Assembly (NCBI GenBank): GCA_003567835.1
Contig: PWYO01000017.1
Span: forward strand, 1 to 6,057
Reading direction: 5' to 3'
DNA from: Actinomycetota bacterium
GTDB taxonomy: Bacteria; Actinomycetota; Humimicrobiia; Humimicrobiales; Humimicrobiaceae
DNA length: 6,057 nucleotides
Made by a program: the position numbers and the translations under genes
In this document: positions 1-5,489 of the stretch, in pieces
How the letters are laid out: each line of letters begins with the position of its first letter
How positions within the stretch are numbered: position 1 is the stretch's first letter
Notes under the pieces: generated by a model
What the model saw: only the letters and a program-made list of their open reading frames with translations
Told to the model about the DNA's origin: nothing
Databases searched by the model: none

Positions 1-101
1 GATGCAAGCAGCCTTTCAAACTTGGCAGGGAGCGTGGCCTGGGCATCCAGCTTATCGCATTGCGCAGAAGCCAATCTGACTATGGGCTTTTCCATGATCA
101 T
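1..101 (-). CDS. DUF362 family protein, N-terminal fragment (runs off left edge)
   Basis: The minus strand holds an open frame of 33 codons that starts at an ATG at 101-99 and leaves the window at base 1. It begins MIMEKPIVRLASAQ and continues with a LPAKFERLLA stretch. Short beta strand, then 'A(S/D)A/R', then a 'L..K..RLL' helix is how DUF362 proteins (often linked to 4Fe-4S ferredoxin domains) usually begin; this is recalled family resemblance, not a search. An AAGG at 107-110 lies 5 bases before the ATG at 101; a second in-frame ATG at 95 would be 11 bases away, so 101 is preferred. The gene follows the M23 gene by 45 bases on the same strand, and a possible promoter overlaps the end of that gene. 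An overlapping plus-strand open frame (3-152) lacks a start and looks like antisense shadow. The family call is tentative; that a gene starts here is more secure. Confidence 0.5.
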   Translation of the reverse strand, partial: MIMEKPIVRLASAQCDKLDAQATLPAKFERLLA

Positions 102-145
102 TTAAACCTTGCCGACTATGTTTCCACCAATAGGCGTCTACCTAG

Positions 146-175
146 ATTATAAGAAATTTAAGGGGTTTTGGGCAA
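146..175 (-). promoter_or_regulatory. Possible promoter for the DUF362 gene
   Basis: On the minus strand TTGCCC (170-175) and a perfect TATAAT (146-151) are 18 bases apart. Transcription would start near 139, giving a leader of about 38 bases before the ATG at 101. The element overlaps the last codons and stop of the M23 gene, so the DUF362 gene could be expressed both by read-through and from this site. The -35 match is only 4 of 6. Confidence 0.35.
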
Positions 176-1298
176 CCCCGTTTACCCTTACTTCAAAATG
201 GAGGTGGGGTCCTGTGGTCCACCCCGTGGTTCCAATATAGCCGATAATCTGGCCTGTTTTGACTTGCTGGCCTGCGGCGGCTGCAAAGCTAGACAGATGG
301 GCATAAAATGTAGCCATACCCCCGCCATGGTATACCATAATGGAATTGCCGTATCCTCCCATATGCGAAGCTTCGATTACCTGGCCGGATGCTGCAGCAA
401 TGACCGGGGTACCGGTATCGTTGGCAATGTCTATCCCTGAATGAAACATGGTCGTGCCGAAAATAGGGCTGTGGCGGTTTCCGAAACCGGAAATGAGAAC
501 GCCTTGTGTGGGCCAGGCCAGCTGGCCTTGGGGTTGATTTCCGTGGCGGAGACTTTCCAGTTTTTTCTTTATTTCCGCTTCTTTTTCAGCAAGCTGCTTT
601 TCCATGGCTATCAGGGCTTGCTTATGGTCGGTGGTTGCTGTAAGCAGCCTCTTCTTTTCCTGTTGTGCCTGGTCCAGCTCCTGCATTTTTTCTTCCTGTT
701 CGGCTACCAGCTGCTCCAGTTCTTTTTCCTGTTCTTTTTGCCGTTCATTTAGGATATGAATATTTTGTCGGATGCTTGCCATAGCTTGCCTTTTAGTCTT
801 GATTTCTTGAATGATTTTTGCATCCTGCTCTGCAATAAGGACCATGATTTTCAGCTTGGACAGTAAATCCATAAAATCTTCTGAGGCCATTAGGATCTGT
901 AAATAGTGGTGTTCTCCATTTTTATAAATTTCTGCAACCCGGCAGTTTAAGCGACCAATTGTATCCTGGAGTTCTTTTTCAATATCTTCCATTTCCTTAT
1001 GGGCCAATTCTAGCTCCAGGCTGGTTTTTTGAACCTGCATCCTTATATGGTCCAGTTCCCGGCTTAATTCTTCAAGCACATCCAGGACATCCAGCATATT
1101 GTCTTCTATCTGTTCTATTTCGCCGATATAGGCCTGTTCATCTTGTTTGGTCTGCTCGATCTGTTTGCTGGTTTCTTCTCTTTGGTTTTTGACATTTTCC
1201 AGCTCTTGGTCGAGGTCTTGGGCATAAGCAGGCCCCGGCGGTAGGATGGCCATGCATAATATGAAGACTGCAAAGAATACTATGAAACCCTTGTTCAT
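147..1298 (-). CDS. Secreted murein hydrolase, coiled coil plus M23 (LytM) peptidase domain
   Basis: 383 residues. An N-terminal signal peptide (about 1-26: MNKG, then a hydrophobic core ending PAYAQ) predicts export. Residues about 28-255 are a charged heptad-rich coiled coil; its middle, around RVAEIYKNGEHHYLQILMAS, resembles the PcsB/EnvC-type regulatory coiled coil. Residues about 260-383 are an M23/LytM domain. The zinc site is complete: H286 and D290 in HSGID, and H367 in HLHFEV; H334 (in YAHL) and H365 are the expected catalytic histidines. It should therefore be an active endopeptidase that cuts peptide cross-links in peptidoglycan during division or growth. In relatives the coiled coil is controlled by FtsEX; no ftsE, ftsX or ctpA lies next to it here. 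The ATG at 1298 is chosen because it gives an intact signal peptide, although no strong ribosome binding site precedes it. Family and domain calls are firm; the precise cellular role is inferred. Confidence 0.95.
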   Translation of the reverse strand: MNKGFIVFFAVFILCMAILPPGPAYAQDLDQELENVKNQREETSKQIEQTKQDEQAYIGEIEQIEDNMLDVLDVLEELSRELDHIRMQVQKTSLELELAHKEMEDIEKELQDTIGRLNCRVAEIYKNGEHHYLQILMASEDFMDLLSKLKIMVLIAEQDAKIIQEIKTKRQAMASIRQNIHILNERQKEQEKELEQLVAEQEEKMQELDQAQQEKKRLLTATTDHKQALIAMEKQLAEKEAEIKKKLESLRHGNQPQGQLAWPTQGVLISGFGNRHSPIFGTTMFHSGIDIANDTGTPVIAAASGQVIEASHMGGYGNSIMVYHGGGMATFYAHLSSFAAAAGQQVKTGQIIGYIGTTGWTTGPHLHFEVRVNGVAQNPLNFL

Positions 1299-1351
1299 GA
1301 TTGCTGCATTTATAATTACAATTTTACTGCATGAAAGTTTCAGCTACTTTA

Positions 1352-1379
1352 ATGATATATATATAAAATAAATTGTCAA
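1352..1379 (-). promoter_or_regulatory. Sigma-A-like promoter of the M23 gene
   Basis: Minus-strand TTGACA (1374-1379, perfect -35) is followed after 16 bases by TATCAT (1352-1357, 5 of 6 to the -10 consensus) in a strongly AT-rich setting. Transcription would start near 1345 and give a leader of about 46 bases. A small symmetric element, TGAAAGTTTCA (1332-1342), lies just downstream of the predicted start and could be an operator, but it may be chance. Confidence 0.6.
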
Positions 1380-2014
1380 TATTTATAAGAATAGATATAG
1401 CTTATCTATAAATTCATCTATTGCCTGCAGAAAAGCTTCTTTCTATGCAGTGGATTGGCATATGCTGCTGATGCTCCATTGAAGGGGGGAGTTTTTCCCT
1501 TCAATGTGCATAATCAAGCAAAGCAGCTGAATGCCCAAATCCCAATCCATATAACCCTGGCATGGTAATCTGGGGTTTGGCTTTACACTTTCTCTTTCAA
1601 ATGCCTTTGGTAAACCATGTGTTTGTTCTATGCAGCCTTGTATCGTGGTTGCAAAACAGCTGTTATGGTCCGGGCATTTTTTAGAAAAAGGTGTTTATAA
1701 GGTATTTTCAGCCATTTTATTATTTTGAAGGGAAGAACTGATATGGGGATTGGCAAAACTGTTATGATCGCTTAGCTTGCTTGCCCGCAGATACACTGGA
1801 TTTTTAACCCCGTCGCTAGCGTATTTGGGTTTCTGCCGGGCACCTTTGGCGCAATGTTGCAGATCAGAACCATGGTACCGTTTTTGAAGCATCCTTTTGA
1901 CAGGCGTAGACGGTTACACAATAGCCGCCAAAAAAATCAAAAAGGCTTCAGCCATGCTGGTCATAGAGTTTGGCCTGACCGAAGAAGCTCGTGCTCGGGG
2001 GCATACCTGACCCT
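1380..2014. other. Region without a convincing gene, possibly decayed
   Basis: No gene is supported between the M23 promoter and the terminator behind the LacI gene. The stretch is less AT-rich than the intergenic DNA near 5000-5230. On the minus strand one frame runs from 1913 to 1443 with a single TAA at 1695-1697; it includes an ATG-started 65-codon piece (1892-1695) and then 83 codons without an ATG near the front. On the plus strand a 40-codon piece (1888-2010) follows a stop and lacks a start codon. Neither resembles a family I know. The stretch also contains the perfect hairpin at 1477-1506. It may be a decayed gene or simple spacer. Confidence 0.4.
1477..1506. repeat. Perfect 10-bp inverted repeat (stem-loop)
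   Basis: The arms CATTGAAGGG (1477-1486) and CCCTTCAATG (1497-1506) are perfectly complementary around a 10-base loop, and up to three G-U pairs could lengthen the stem on the plus strand. No run of T follows on either strand, so it is not a standard intrinsic terminator. It lies about 100 bases upstream of the M23 promoter. Confidence 0.7.
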
Positions 2015-2036
2015 AAAAAGAACCCCTGCATTGGGG
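2015..2036 (-). terminator. Weak intrinsic terminator behind the LacI gene
   Basis: On the minus strand a short hairpin CCCC-AATGCA-GGGG (with possible A-U and G-U extension at the base) is followed by TTCTTTTT. It sits about 53 bases after the stop codon of the LacI-family gene. The stem is short, so termination strength is uncertain. Confidence 0.45.
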
Positions 2037-2088
2037 CTGGTGCAGAAAAGCCTGGCTGGTTTGGGACCAATCACTGGTAGCTGTCAAA

Positions 2089-3126
2089 CTAGGCCAAGCC
2101 GGCTGACTCCCTCTCTACAATCACCGTTTTAAGATAGACAGAATTGGTGTTTATTTTTCTGTGGCCTTCGATGGCGGAAAAAAGCATTTTTGCACCGATT
2201 TTTCCCATTTTCTTTTTGGGCTGATTCACCGTGGTTAGCCTGGGATTAGAAAATTTTGATGAGTGGATATTGTCAAAACCCACTACAGAAACCTGTCCGG
2301 GAACCTTCACATGATTGTCCTGCAGGGCCCGCATGCAGCCAAAAGCTATAATGTCTGCCTCCCCTATCAGTGCAGAAAAAGAAGCGCAACCGTTATTCTT
2401 AAGGTATGTATCCAACATGCCGTAAGCAACATTAAATTCATTGGAAAGCAAGGCATTGCTTAAAAGGCAAATTTTACTATTAAAAGCCAGGCCATTTTTT
2501 TTAAGCCCAGCCTTATACCCTTCCAGCCTTTTTTCCAAATTAATGATATTGGTGCCTTGGTATCCTACATAGGCAATCTTTTTATGCCTTAAGCTGCAGA
2601 GGTAATCCACTGCTTTCATCATAGCAGCCTTATTGTCTATAAGCACAGAAGGATGGTTTTTTACCTCCCGGTCTACAAAGACCAGCGGTACTTTCCGGGA
2701 ATTGATTTCGGAAAACCTAAAATGGGTATTTTGAGAGCCGATGATGATGAAACCGTCAACACATAATGCGTTTAATTTTCGAAACTCTTCCATTTCCTGA
2801 TAATCATCATAATTGGTGGAACCTATCACTATGGTATACCCCAACTGTTTGGCTTGCGCATCAATACCTTTTATAACTTCCGTATAATAGGGGTTATAGA
2901 GGTCCGCAGTAATCACACCGATGATTTTGGTCTTTTGCCTGCACAGCCCCCGGGCCATGACGCTGGGCTGGTAATGATATTGTTGTGCCAATTCCAGGAT
3001 TTTCTGCTTGGTGGCCGGTTTTACATGCCTGCGCCCGCTTAAGGCATTGGATACCGTGGATGTTGAAACCCCGGCCAGTCGGGCGAGATCCTTTATATTT
3101 AATTGTTTTTTGGTTTCATTTTCCAT
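2089..3126 (-). CDS. LacI/GalR-family transcriptional regulator
   Basis: 345 residues, full length for the family. The helix-turn-helix is at 11-29 (IKDLARLAGVSTSTVSNAL), followed by the hinge helix PSVMARGL with its minor-groove leucine (L61). From about residue 67 a periplasmic-binding-protein-like effector domain begins (KIIGVITADLYNPYY) and ends with the usual NPRLTTVNQP stretch and a VIVERESAG tail. It should bind a palindromic operator as a dimer and respond to a sugar or related small molecule. Two things are unusual: no transporter or sugar enzyme adjoins it, so its targets cannot be read from context, and about ten residues precede the normal start of the fold. The ATG at 3126 is the only plausible start in this frame, although no clear ribosome binding site is seen. 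A global CcpA-like role cannot be excluded. The family call is firm; ligand and regulon are unknown. Confidence 0.95.
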   Translation of the reverse strand: MENETKKQLNIKDLARLAGVSTSTVSNALSGRRHVKPATKQKILELAQQYHYQPSVMARGLCRQKTKIIGVITADLYNPYYTEVIKGIDAQAKQLGYTIVIGSTNYDDYQEMEEFRKLNALCVDGFIIIGSQNTHFRFSEINSRKVPLVFVDREVKNHPSVLIDNKAAMMKAVDYLCSLRHKKIAYVGYQGTNIINLEKRLEGYKAGLKKNGLAFNSKICLLSNALLSNEFNVAYGMLDTYLKNNGCASFSALIGEADIIAFGCMRALQDNHVKVPGQVSVVGFDNIHSSKFSNPRLTTVNQPKKKMGKIGAKMLFSAIEGHRKINTNSVYLKTVIVERESAGLA

Positions 3127-3154
3127 AAAATTTGCTGCCGGGATTACTGGTTAG

Positions 3155-3184
3155 ATTATAAAGAAGAATGGTGGCATTTAGCAA
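3155..3184 (-). promoter_or_regulatory. Promoter of the LacI-family gene
   Basis: Minus-strand TTGCTA (3179-3184, 4 of 6) and a perfect TATAAT (3155-3160) are 18 bases apart. Transcription would start near 3148, about 22 bases before the ATG. No clear LacI-type palindrome overlaps it, so autoregulation is not evident. Confidence 0.5.
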
Positions 3185-3211
3185 TCAACCCAATATTAGC
3201 CCCCTAACCTC

Positions 3212-3237
3212 AGGAGCTGTGTTTTGCCTTTGCTCCT
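3212..3237. repeat. Short inverted repeat upstream of the LacI promoter
   Basis: AGGAGC (3212-3217) and GCTCCT (3232-3237) can form a 6-bp stem with a 14-base loop. It lies between the DUF454 terminator and the LacI promoter. No T-run follows on either strand, and a role is not evident. Confidence 0.3.
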
Positions 3238-3275
3238 TACCACCAGTAAAAATGTTCGACCCGCTTTCTAGGCAT

Positions 3276-3311
3276 AAAAAAACCTGCACCATGGTTTAAA
3301 ACACATGGGGT
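3276..3311 (-). terminator. Intrinsic terminator behind the flavodoxin-DUF454 unit
   Basis: Directly after the TAG stop of the DUF454 gene the minus strand can pair CCATG with CATGG, plus an outer ACC with GGT across a bulge. Seven T residues follow (3282-3276). Hairpin plus T-run right after the stop is typical of an intrinsic terminator and would separate this unit from the LacI gene downstream; the imperfect stem lowers confidence. Confidence 0.5.
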
Positions 3312-3692
3312 CTACTTCTTTAATGTTCTCAGTGTCCATACATGTATGGTAACCCCCACTGCGATAAGAAGCAGCAGCAGCCTTACCCAGTACATGCTTA
3401 CAGCAAAAACAGCGGAACTGGCAATACTTGCCCATAATAGAAAAGTAATCCCGACCTTGATTCTCAGAGTAATACTTTTTTTATAATAATAATTTTTTAC
3501 ATAAGCGCCGAATACCCTATTTTCAGTAATCCACCTGTGGAATGTCTTTGAGCTCTTAGCATAAAATACCACTGCCATCAAAAGAAAGGGAGTGGTGGGA
3601 AGCAAAGGCATAAGCACCCCAATTATGCCCAAAACAACACAAATTGTGCCCGCAACCCAAAAAACAATCCGCAGGATCTTATTTTTTGCCAT
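3312..3692 (-). CDS. DUF454 (YbaN-like) inner membrane protein
   Basis: 126 residues from the ATG at 3692. The hallmark of the DUF454/YbaN family is present: a hydrophobic N-terminal helix leading into GVLMPLLPTTPFLLMAVVFYAKSS, then a short charged segment (HRWITENRVFGAYVKNYYYKK), then two further hydrophobic helices from about 75 to 122 and a basic tail. It is a small integral membrane protein whose biochemical role is not established. It overlaps the end of the flavodoxin gene by 14 bases, so the two are almost certainly co-transcribed and translationally coupled. A GTG at 3701 would add three residues (MNK) and lengthen the overlap to 23 bases; neither start has a clear ribosome binding site, so the ATG is preferred only on codon grounds. 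The family call is strong and the function unknown. Confidence 0.9.
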   Translation of the reverse strand: MAKNKILRIVFWVAGTICVVLGIIGVLMPLLPTTPFLLMAVVFYAKSSKTFHRWITENRVFGAYVKNYYYKKSITLRIKVGITFLLWASIASSAVFAVSMYWVRLLLLLIAVGVTIHVWTLRTLKK

Positions 3693-4182
3693 CTTGTTCA
3701 CTGCTTACATGATTCACTGCTTGCGCCAACTGTTCGATATTTTCAGTGGAAATATGGGAAACATTTTTTTCGGTTTTCATGACTTTTCTCATCAGGCCCT
3801 TTAAAAAGAAATTCAATTTGCGGAAATCAACTTCACCGCCAAAATATTGGTATCCTGCCGCTTCTTCTACTAATTTTGGAGAAAATGCATCGACAAGCTG
3901 CTGCCTGGCTTTCTCCCCCTGATGAAGGCAGCAGATAAACAGGGCTGTCTTTTTGCTCAACAATTTCTGAAGGTTTACATTCACAAAACGGGAAACCGCG
4001 GAATGCATTTTTCCGGCCATGATTGGACCACCGATAATAATCACATCATACGGTTTGATATCCGGATTTTTATTTTTACCAAGATTTTCAACGGTAACTT
4101 CCCCGGCTATTTTTTCAGCTAATATGTGAACGTATCTCTGCGTAGAACCATAACGGGTGCCGTATAGGATCAATGTTTTCAC
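3679..4182 (-). CDS. Flavodoxin-domain protein (HemG-like)
   Basis: 167 residues. It starts with a beta strand and an FMN phosphate-binding loop (KTLILYGTRYGST, canonical GTxxGxT), followed by YDVIIIGGPIMAGKMHSAVSRFV, typical of the HemG-type flavodoxin subfamily, and a strand ALFICCLHQGEKA. It should bind FMN and act as a small cytoplasmic redox protein; whether it is a protoporphyrinogen oxidase or a general electron carrier cannot be decided, and no haem genes are near. I chose the GTG at 4182 because GGGGAGGG sits four bases before it and it places the first residue right at the fold. An upstream ATG at 4224 would add 14 unrelated residues (MISFCLKYGLWGGK) without a ribosome binding site. 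The DUF454 gene overlaps its 3' end, which suggests a functional or at least expression link between the two. Confidence 0.88.
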   Translation of the reverse strand: MKTLILYGTRYGSTQRYVHILAEKIAGEVTVENLGKNKNPDIKPYDVIIIGGPIMAGKMHSAVSRFVNVNLQKLLSKKTALFICCLHQGEKARQQLVDAFSPKLVEEAAGYQYFGGEVDFRKLNFFLKGLMRKVMKTEKNVSHISTENIEQLAQAVNHVSSEQDGKK

Positions 4183-4242
4183 TTTCCCTCCCCACAGACC
4201 GTATTTTAAACAAAAAGATATCATAATAAAATGAACATTATT

Positions 4243-4272
4243 CTTATACTGCTTATGCAGCTATTTTGTGAA
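4243..4272 (-). promoter_or_regulatory. Promoter of the flavodoxin-DUF454 unit
   Basis: Minus-strand TTCACA (4267-4272, 5 of 6) and TATAAG (4243-4248, 5 of 6) are 18 bases apart. Transcription would start near 4236, about 54 bases before the GTG start. This also argues against the upstream ATG at 4224, whose leader would be very short. Confidence 0.5.
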
Positions 4273-4301
4273 GCTGATTGCGTAACCTGCATGCCTGAGG
4301 A

Positions 4302-4322
4302 CCGCTTTTGGTGCAAAAGCGG
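4302..4322. repeat. Perfect 9-bp palindrome with 3-base centre, upstream of the flavodoxin promoter
   Basis: The arms CCGCTTTTG and CAAAAGCGG flank GTG. The element lies about 30 bases upstream of the -35 of the flavodoxin unit and about 215 bases after the stop of the BlaI gene. No T-run follows on either strand. It could be a regulator binding site or a structured RNA element in the blaI 3' region. The rest of the 4273-4538 spacer shows no gene or convincing signal. Confidence 0.65.
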
Positions 4323-4538
4323 AAGAACCCTGCAAGATCCTAACAGGAATATTTTTTTTGCAGTACCGCCACACTGACTTGTTTGACGTTTAGCCTGGGC
4401 TCTTTGGCTGTATAAAAATGTTGCTTAACCGCAGCATGTAATTGAAAACCAATGGCTGCACCCATATTTTTTATGGCCCTAGCTACACCAGAAGTATGGA
4501 GGTCGCATCAGCTGAGGCGCGGTTTTGCCCAAAGATCA

Positions 4539-4979
4539 TCAATGTTTATCAATTTCTTCTAAGAGATGGTCTATGCCTTTCTTGGAAATATTTTGTTCAT
4601 CACTTAAAAAGCTGGAGACATATTCCTTTGCACCGTTATCCAGGAGATTTTCTGCTACAGATTTTATAAGGCTCCTGGAAAGTGCCTTCCGGTCTACATT
4701 GGCGGAATAGATATAGGTCTTCTCACTTTTATCCTGGCCCAGAAGTCCTTTTTCAGCCAAAGCAGTCATAGTAGACATCACTGTGGTGTAAGGGGTAAAA
4801 TCCTCCTTGTTTTCCTGAATTTCTTTCTTAAGCATGGTTTCATGAACCTTGCGTACAGTAACTTTTTTTTGTTCCCATACTATTTTCATAATCTCTATCT
4901 CTAGGGCACTGATGCTGTTAAGCTTGTCTATGCCCACTCTCTGATATTTTCTTTTGGTATCTTTTTTTCTAGCCATCAT
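4539..4979 (-). CDS. BlaI/MecI/CopY-family transcriptional repressor
   Basis: 146 residues. A basic N-terminal tail (MMARKKDTKRKYQR) leads into a winged helix at about 22-95: ISALEIEIMKIVWEQKKVTVRKVHETM, then the family hallmark FTPYTTVMSTMTALAEKGLL at 61-80. The C-terminal helices should carry dimerisation. Family members repress their own and neighbouring promoters; in the classical system they are inactivated by a BlaR1/MecR1 sensor protease. No such M56 protease gene adjoins this one, so the signal is unknown. It is slightly longer than usual because of the N-terminal extension. GAGGTGA precedes tandem ATGs at 4979 and 4976; spacing fits the second slightly better, so the first methionine may be absent. 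The gene is divergent from the 62-residue gene at 5242, a natural candidate target. The family call is firm. Confidence 0.93.
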   Translation of the reverse strand: MMARKKDTKRKYQRVGIDKLNSISALEIEIMKIVWEQKKVTVRKVHETMLKKEIQENKEDFTPYTTVMSTMTALAEKGLLGQDKSEKTYIYSANVDRKALSRSLIKSVAENLLDNGAKEYVSSFLSDEQNISKKGIDHLLEEIDKH

Positions 4980-5017
4980 GTCACCTCATATAATAATTAG
5001 AATATTTTTTGCCACTG

Positions 5018-5031
5018 GAATATAATAATTC
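5018..5031. promoter_or_regulatory. Inverted repeat over the blaI -10 box (candidate operator)
   Basis: GAAT (5018-5021) and ATTC (5028-5031) flank six bases that are exactly the predicted -10 of blaI. A repressor bound here would block the promoter. The short arms and high AT content make chance a real alternative. Confidence 0.3.
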
Positions 5032-5050
5032 TATTCTAGTCTTATTGCAA
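5022..5050 (-). promoter_or_regulatory. Promoter of the BlaI-family gene
   Basis: Minus-strand TTGCAA (5045-5050, 4 of 6) and TATTAT (5022-5027, 5 of 6) are 17 bases apart. Transcription would start near 5015, about 36 bases before the ATG at 4979. Confidence 0.5.
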
Positions 5051-5065
5051 GTTTAGAAAAAATAG

Positions 5066-5089
5066 TTTTTAGAATAAAATTTCTAAAAA
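5066..5089. repeat. 9-bp AT-rich inverted repeat between blaI and the small gene
   Basis: TTTTTAGAA (5066-5074) and TTCTAAAAA (5081-5089) are perfectly complementary around six bases. Further TTAGAA/TTCTA half-sites occur at 4997-5002, 5029-5038 and 5052-5058, so the motif is clustered in this spacer. It lies 16 bases upstream of the blaI -35. It is a candidate operator for BlaI or another regulator. The rest of the spacer up to 5190 is extremely AT-rich and shows no gene. Confidence 0.5.
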
Positions 5090-5191
5090 ATTCCAATCTC
5101 AAATATTACTTTTATCAAATAACATACTTATATATTAATATTATACTTCAAATGGAGAGAATGCAAAAAAATAAATTAATTAATAATTTTT

Positions 5192-5221
5192 GTTACATTT
5201 ACTTGTATATTTTGTTATAAT
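5192..5221 (+). promoter_or_regulatory. Extended -10 promoter of the 62-residue gene
   Basis: A perfect TATAAT (5216-5221) is preceded by TG at 5213-5214, forming an extended -10, and GTTACA (5192-5197, 4 of 6) stands 18 bases upstream. Transcription would start near 5228, leaving a leader of about 14 bases that just contains the ribosome binding site. TACA (5194-5197) and TGTA (5204-5207) lie within the promoter; these are the half-sites known from BlaI/CopY operators, though spaced by six bases rather than two. Confidence 0.6.
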
Positions 5222-5241
5222 GTTGAAAAAGGAAGGTTCCT

Positions 5242-5430
5242 ATGGAAAATATGCAAGAGTACATCAGATGCCAAAAATTTATTTTAAAATCAGAGTTGCA
5301 GTTTACCGAATCCAATTTGGGGCTGGACATGTACCAAAGCAATTTTGTAGACAAAACCATTGACTGCGTATTTGACTCTCTTTTTAAAATCGCTGGTGAG
5401 CTGGACAAAATGAAAGCCAGCAAAAAATGA
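5242..5430 (+). CDS. Small protein of unknown function, 62 residues
   Basis: I do not recognise this protein. The sequence (MENMQEYIRCQKFILKSELQ at the start, ELDKMKASKK at the end) is predicted mostly helical, with no signal peptide, membrane segment or metal-binding motif; its two cysteines (residues 10 and 42) are far apart. It is likely cytoplasmic. That it is a real gene is supported by a strong ribosome binding site, AAGGAAGG ending five bases before the ATG, and a perfect extended -10 promoter just upstream. It is the only plus-strand gene here and diverges from the BlaI-family repressor, which may control it. An antisense open frame at 5199-5423 has no such signals and was dismissed. 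It could be a small regulatory or stress protein, but nothing in the sequence shows which. Confidence 0.7.
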   Translation: MENMQEYIRCQKFILKSELQFTESNLGLDMYQSNFVDKTIDCVFDSLFKIAGELDKMKASKK

Positions 5431-5438
5431 TTGGTTCA

Positions 5439-5489
5439 TTGGAGCAGACCTTATGTGGGTTTAAACTAACATAATTGGTTAAGCTCCAA
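5439..5489. repeat. Long imperfect hairpin downstream of the small gene
   Basis: TTGGAGC (5439-5445) pairs with GCTCCAA (5483-5489); inside, ACC (5448-5450) can pair with GGT (5477-5479) and TTATGT (5451-5456) with ACATAA (5469-5474), leaving a 12-base loop. It starts eight bases after the stop of the 62-residue gene and may end or protect its transcript, but no T-run follows, so a standard terminator is not shown. Confidence 0.6.

Noticed and set aside
3..152. Plus-strand open frame opposite the DUF362 start and M23 end
   Set aside because: It has no start codon in the window, and the opposite strand has a better frame with a ribosome binding site and family-like sequence.
162..179. GGGGTT/AACCCC hairpin as a terminator of the M23 gene
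   Set aside because: It lies inside the coding sequence and is followed only by a broken T-run.
441..752. Plus-strand frame rich in F and L
   Set aside because: It is antisense to the coiled-coil codons (E, K, Q) of the M23 gene, which explains its composition.
4183..4224. Upstream ATG start for the flavodoxin
   Set aside because: No ribosome binding site precedes it, it adds residues outside the fold, and a GGGGAGGG site points to the GTG at 4182.
4290..4376. 28-codon plus-strand frame starting MPEDRFWCKSGR
   Set aside because: No ribosome binding site, very short, and it runs through the palindrome at 4302-4322.
5161..5220. 19-codon frame upstream of the small gene with GGAGAG before its ATG
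   Set aside because: The ribosome binding site is too close to the ATG, the peptide is AT-driven (K, N, I, L, Y), and it lies upstream of the predicted transcript start.
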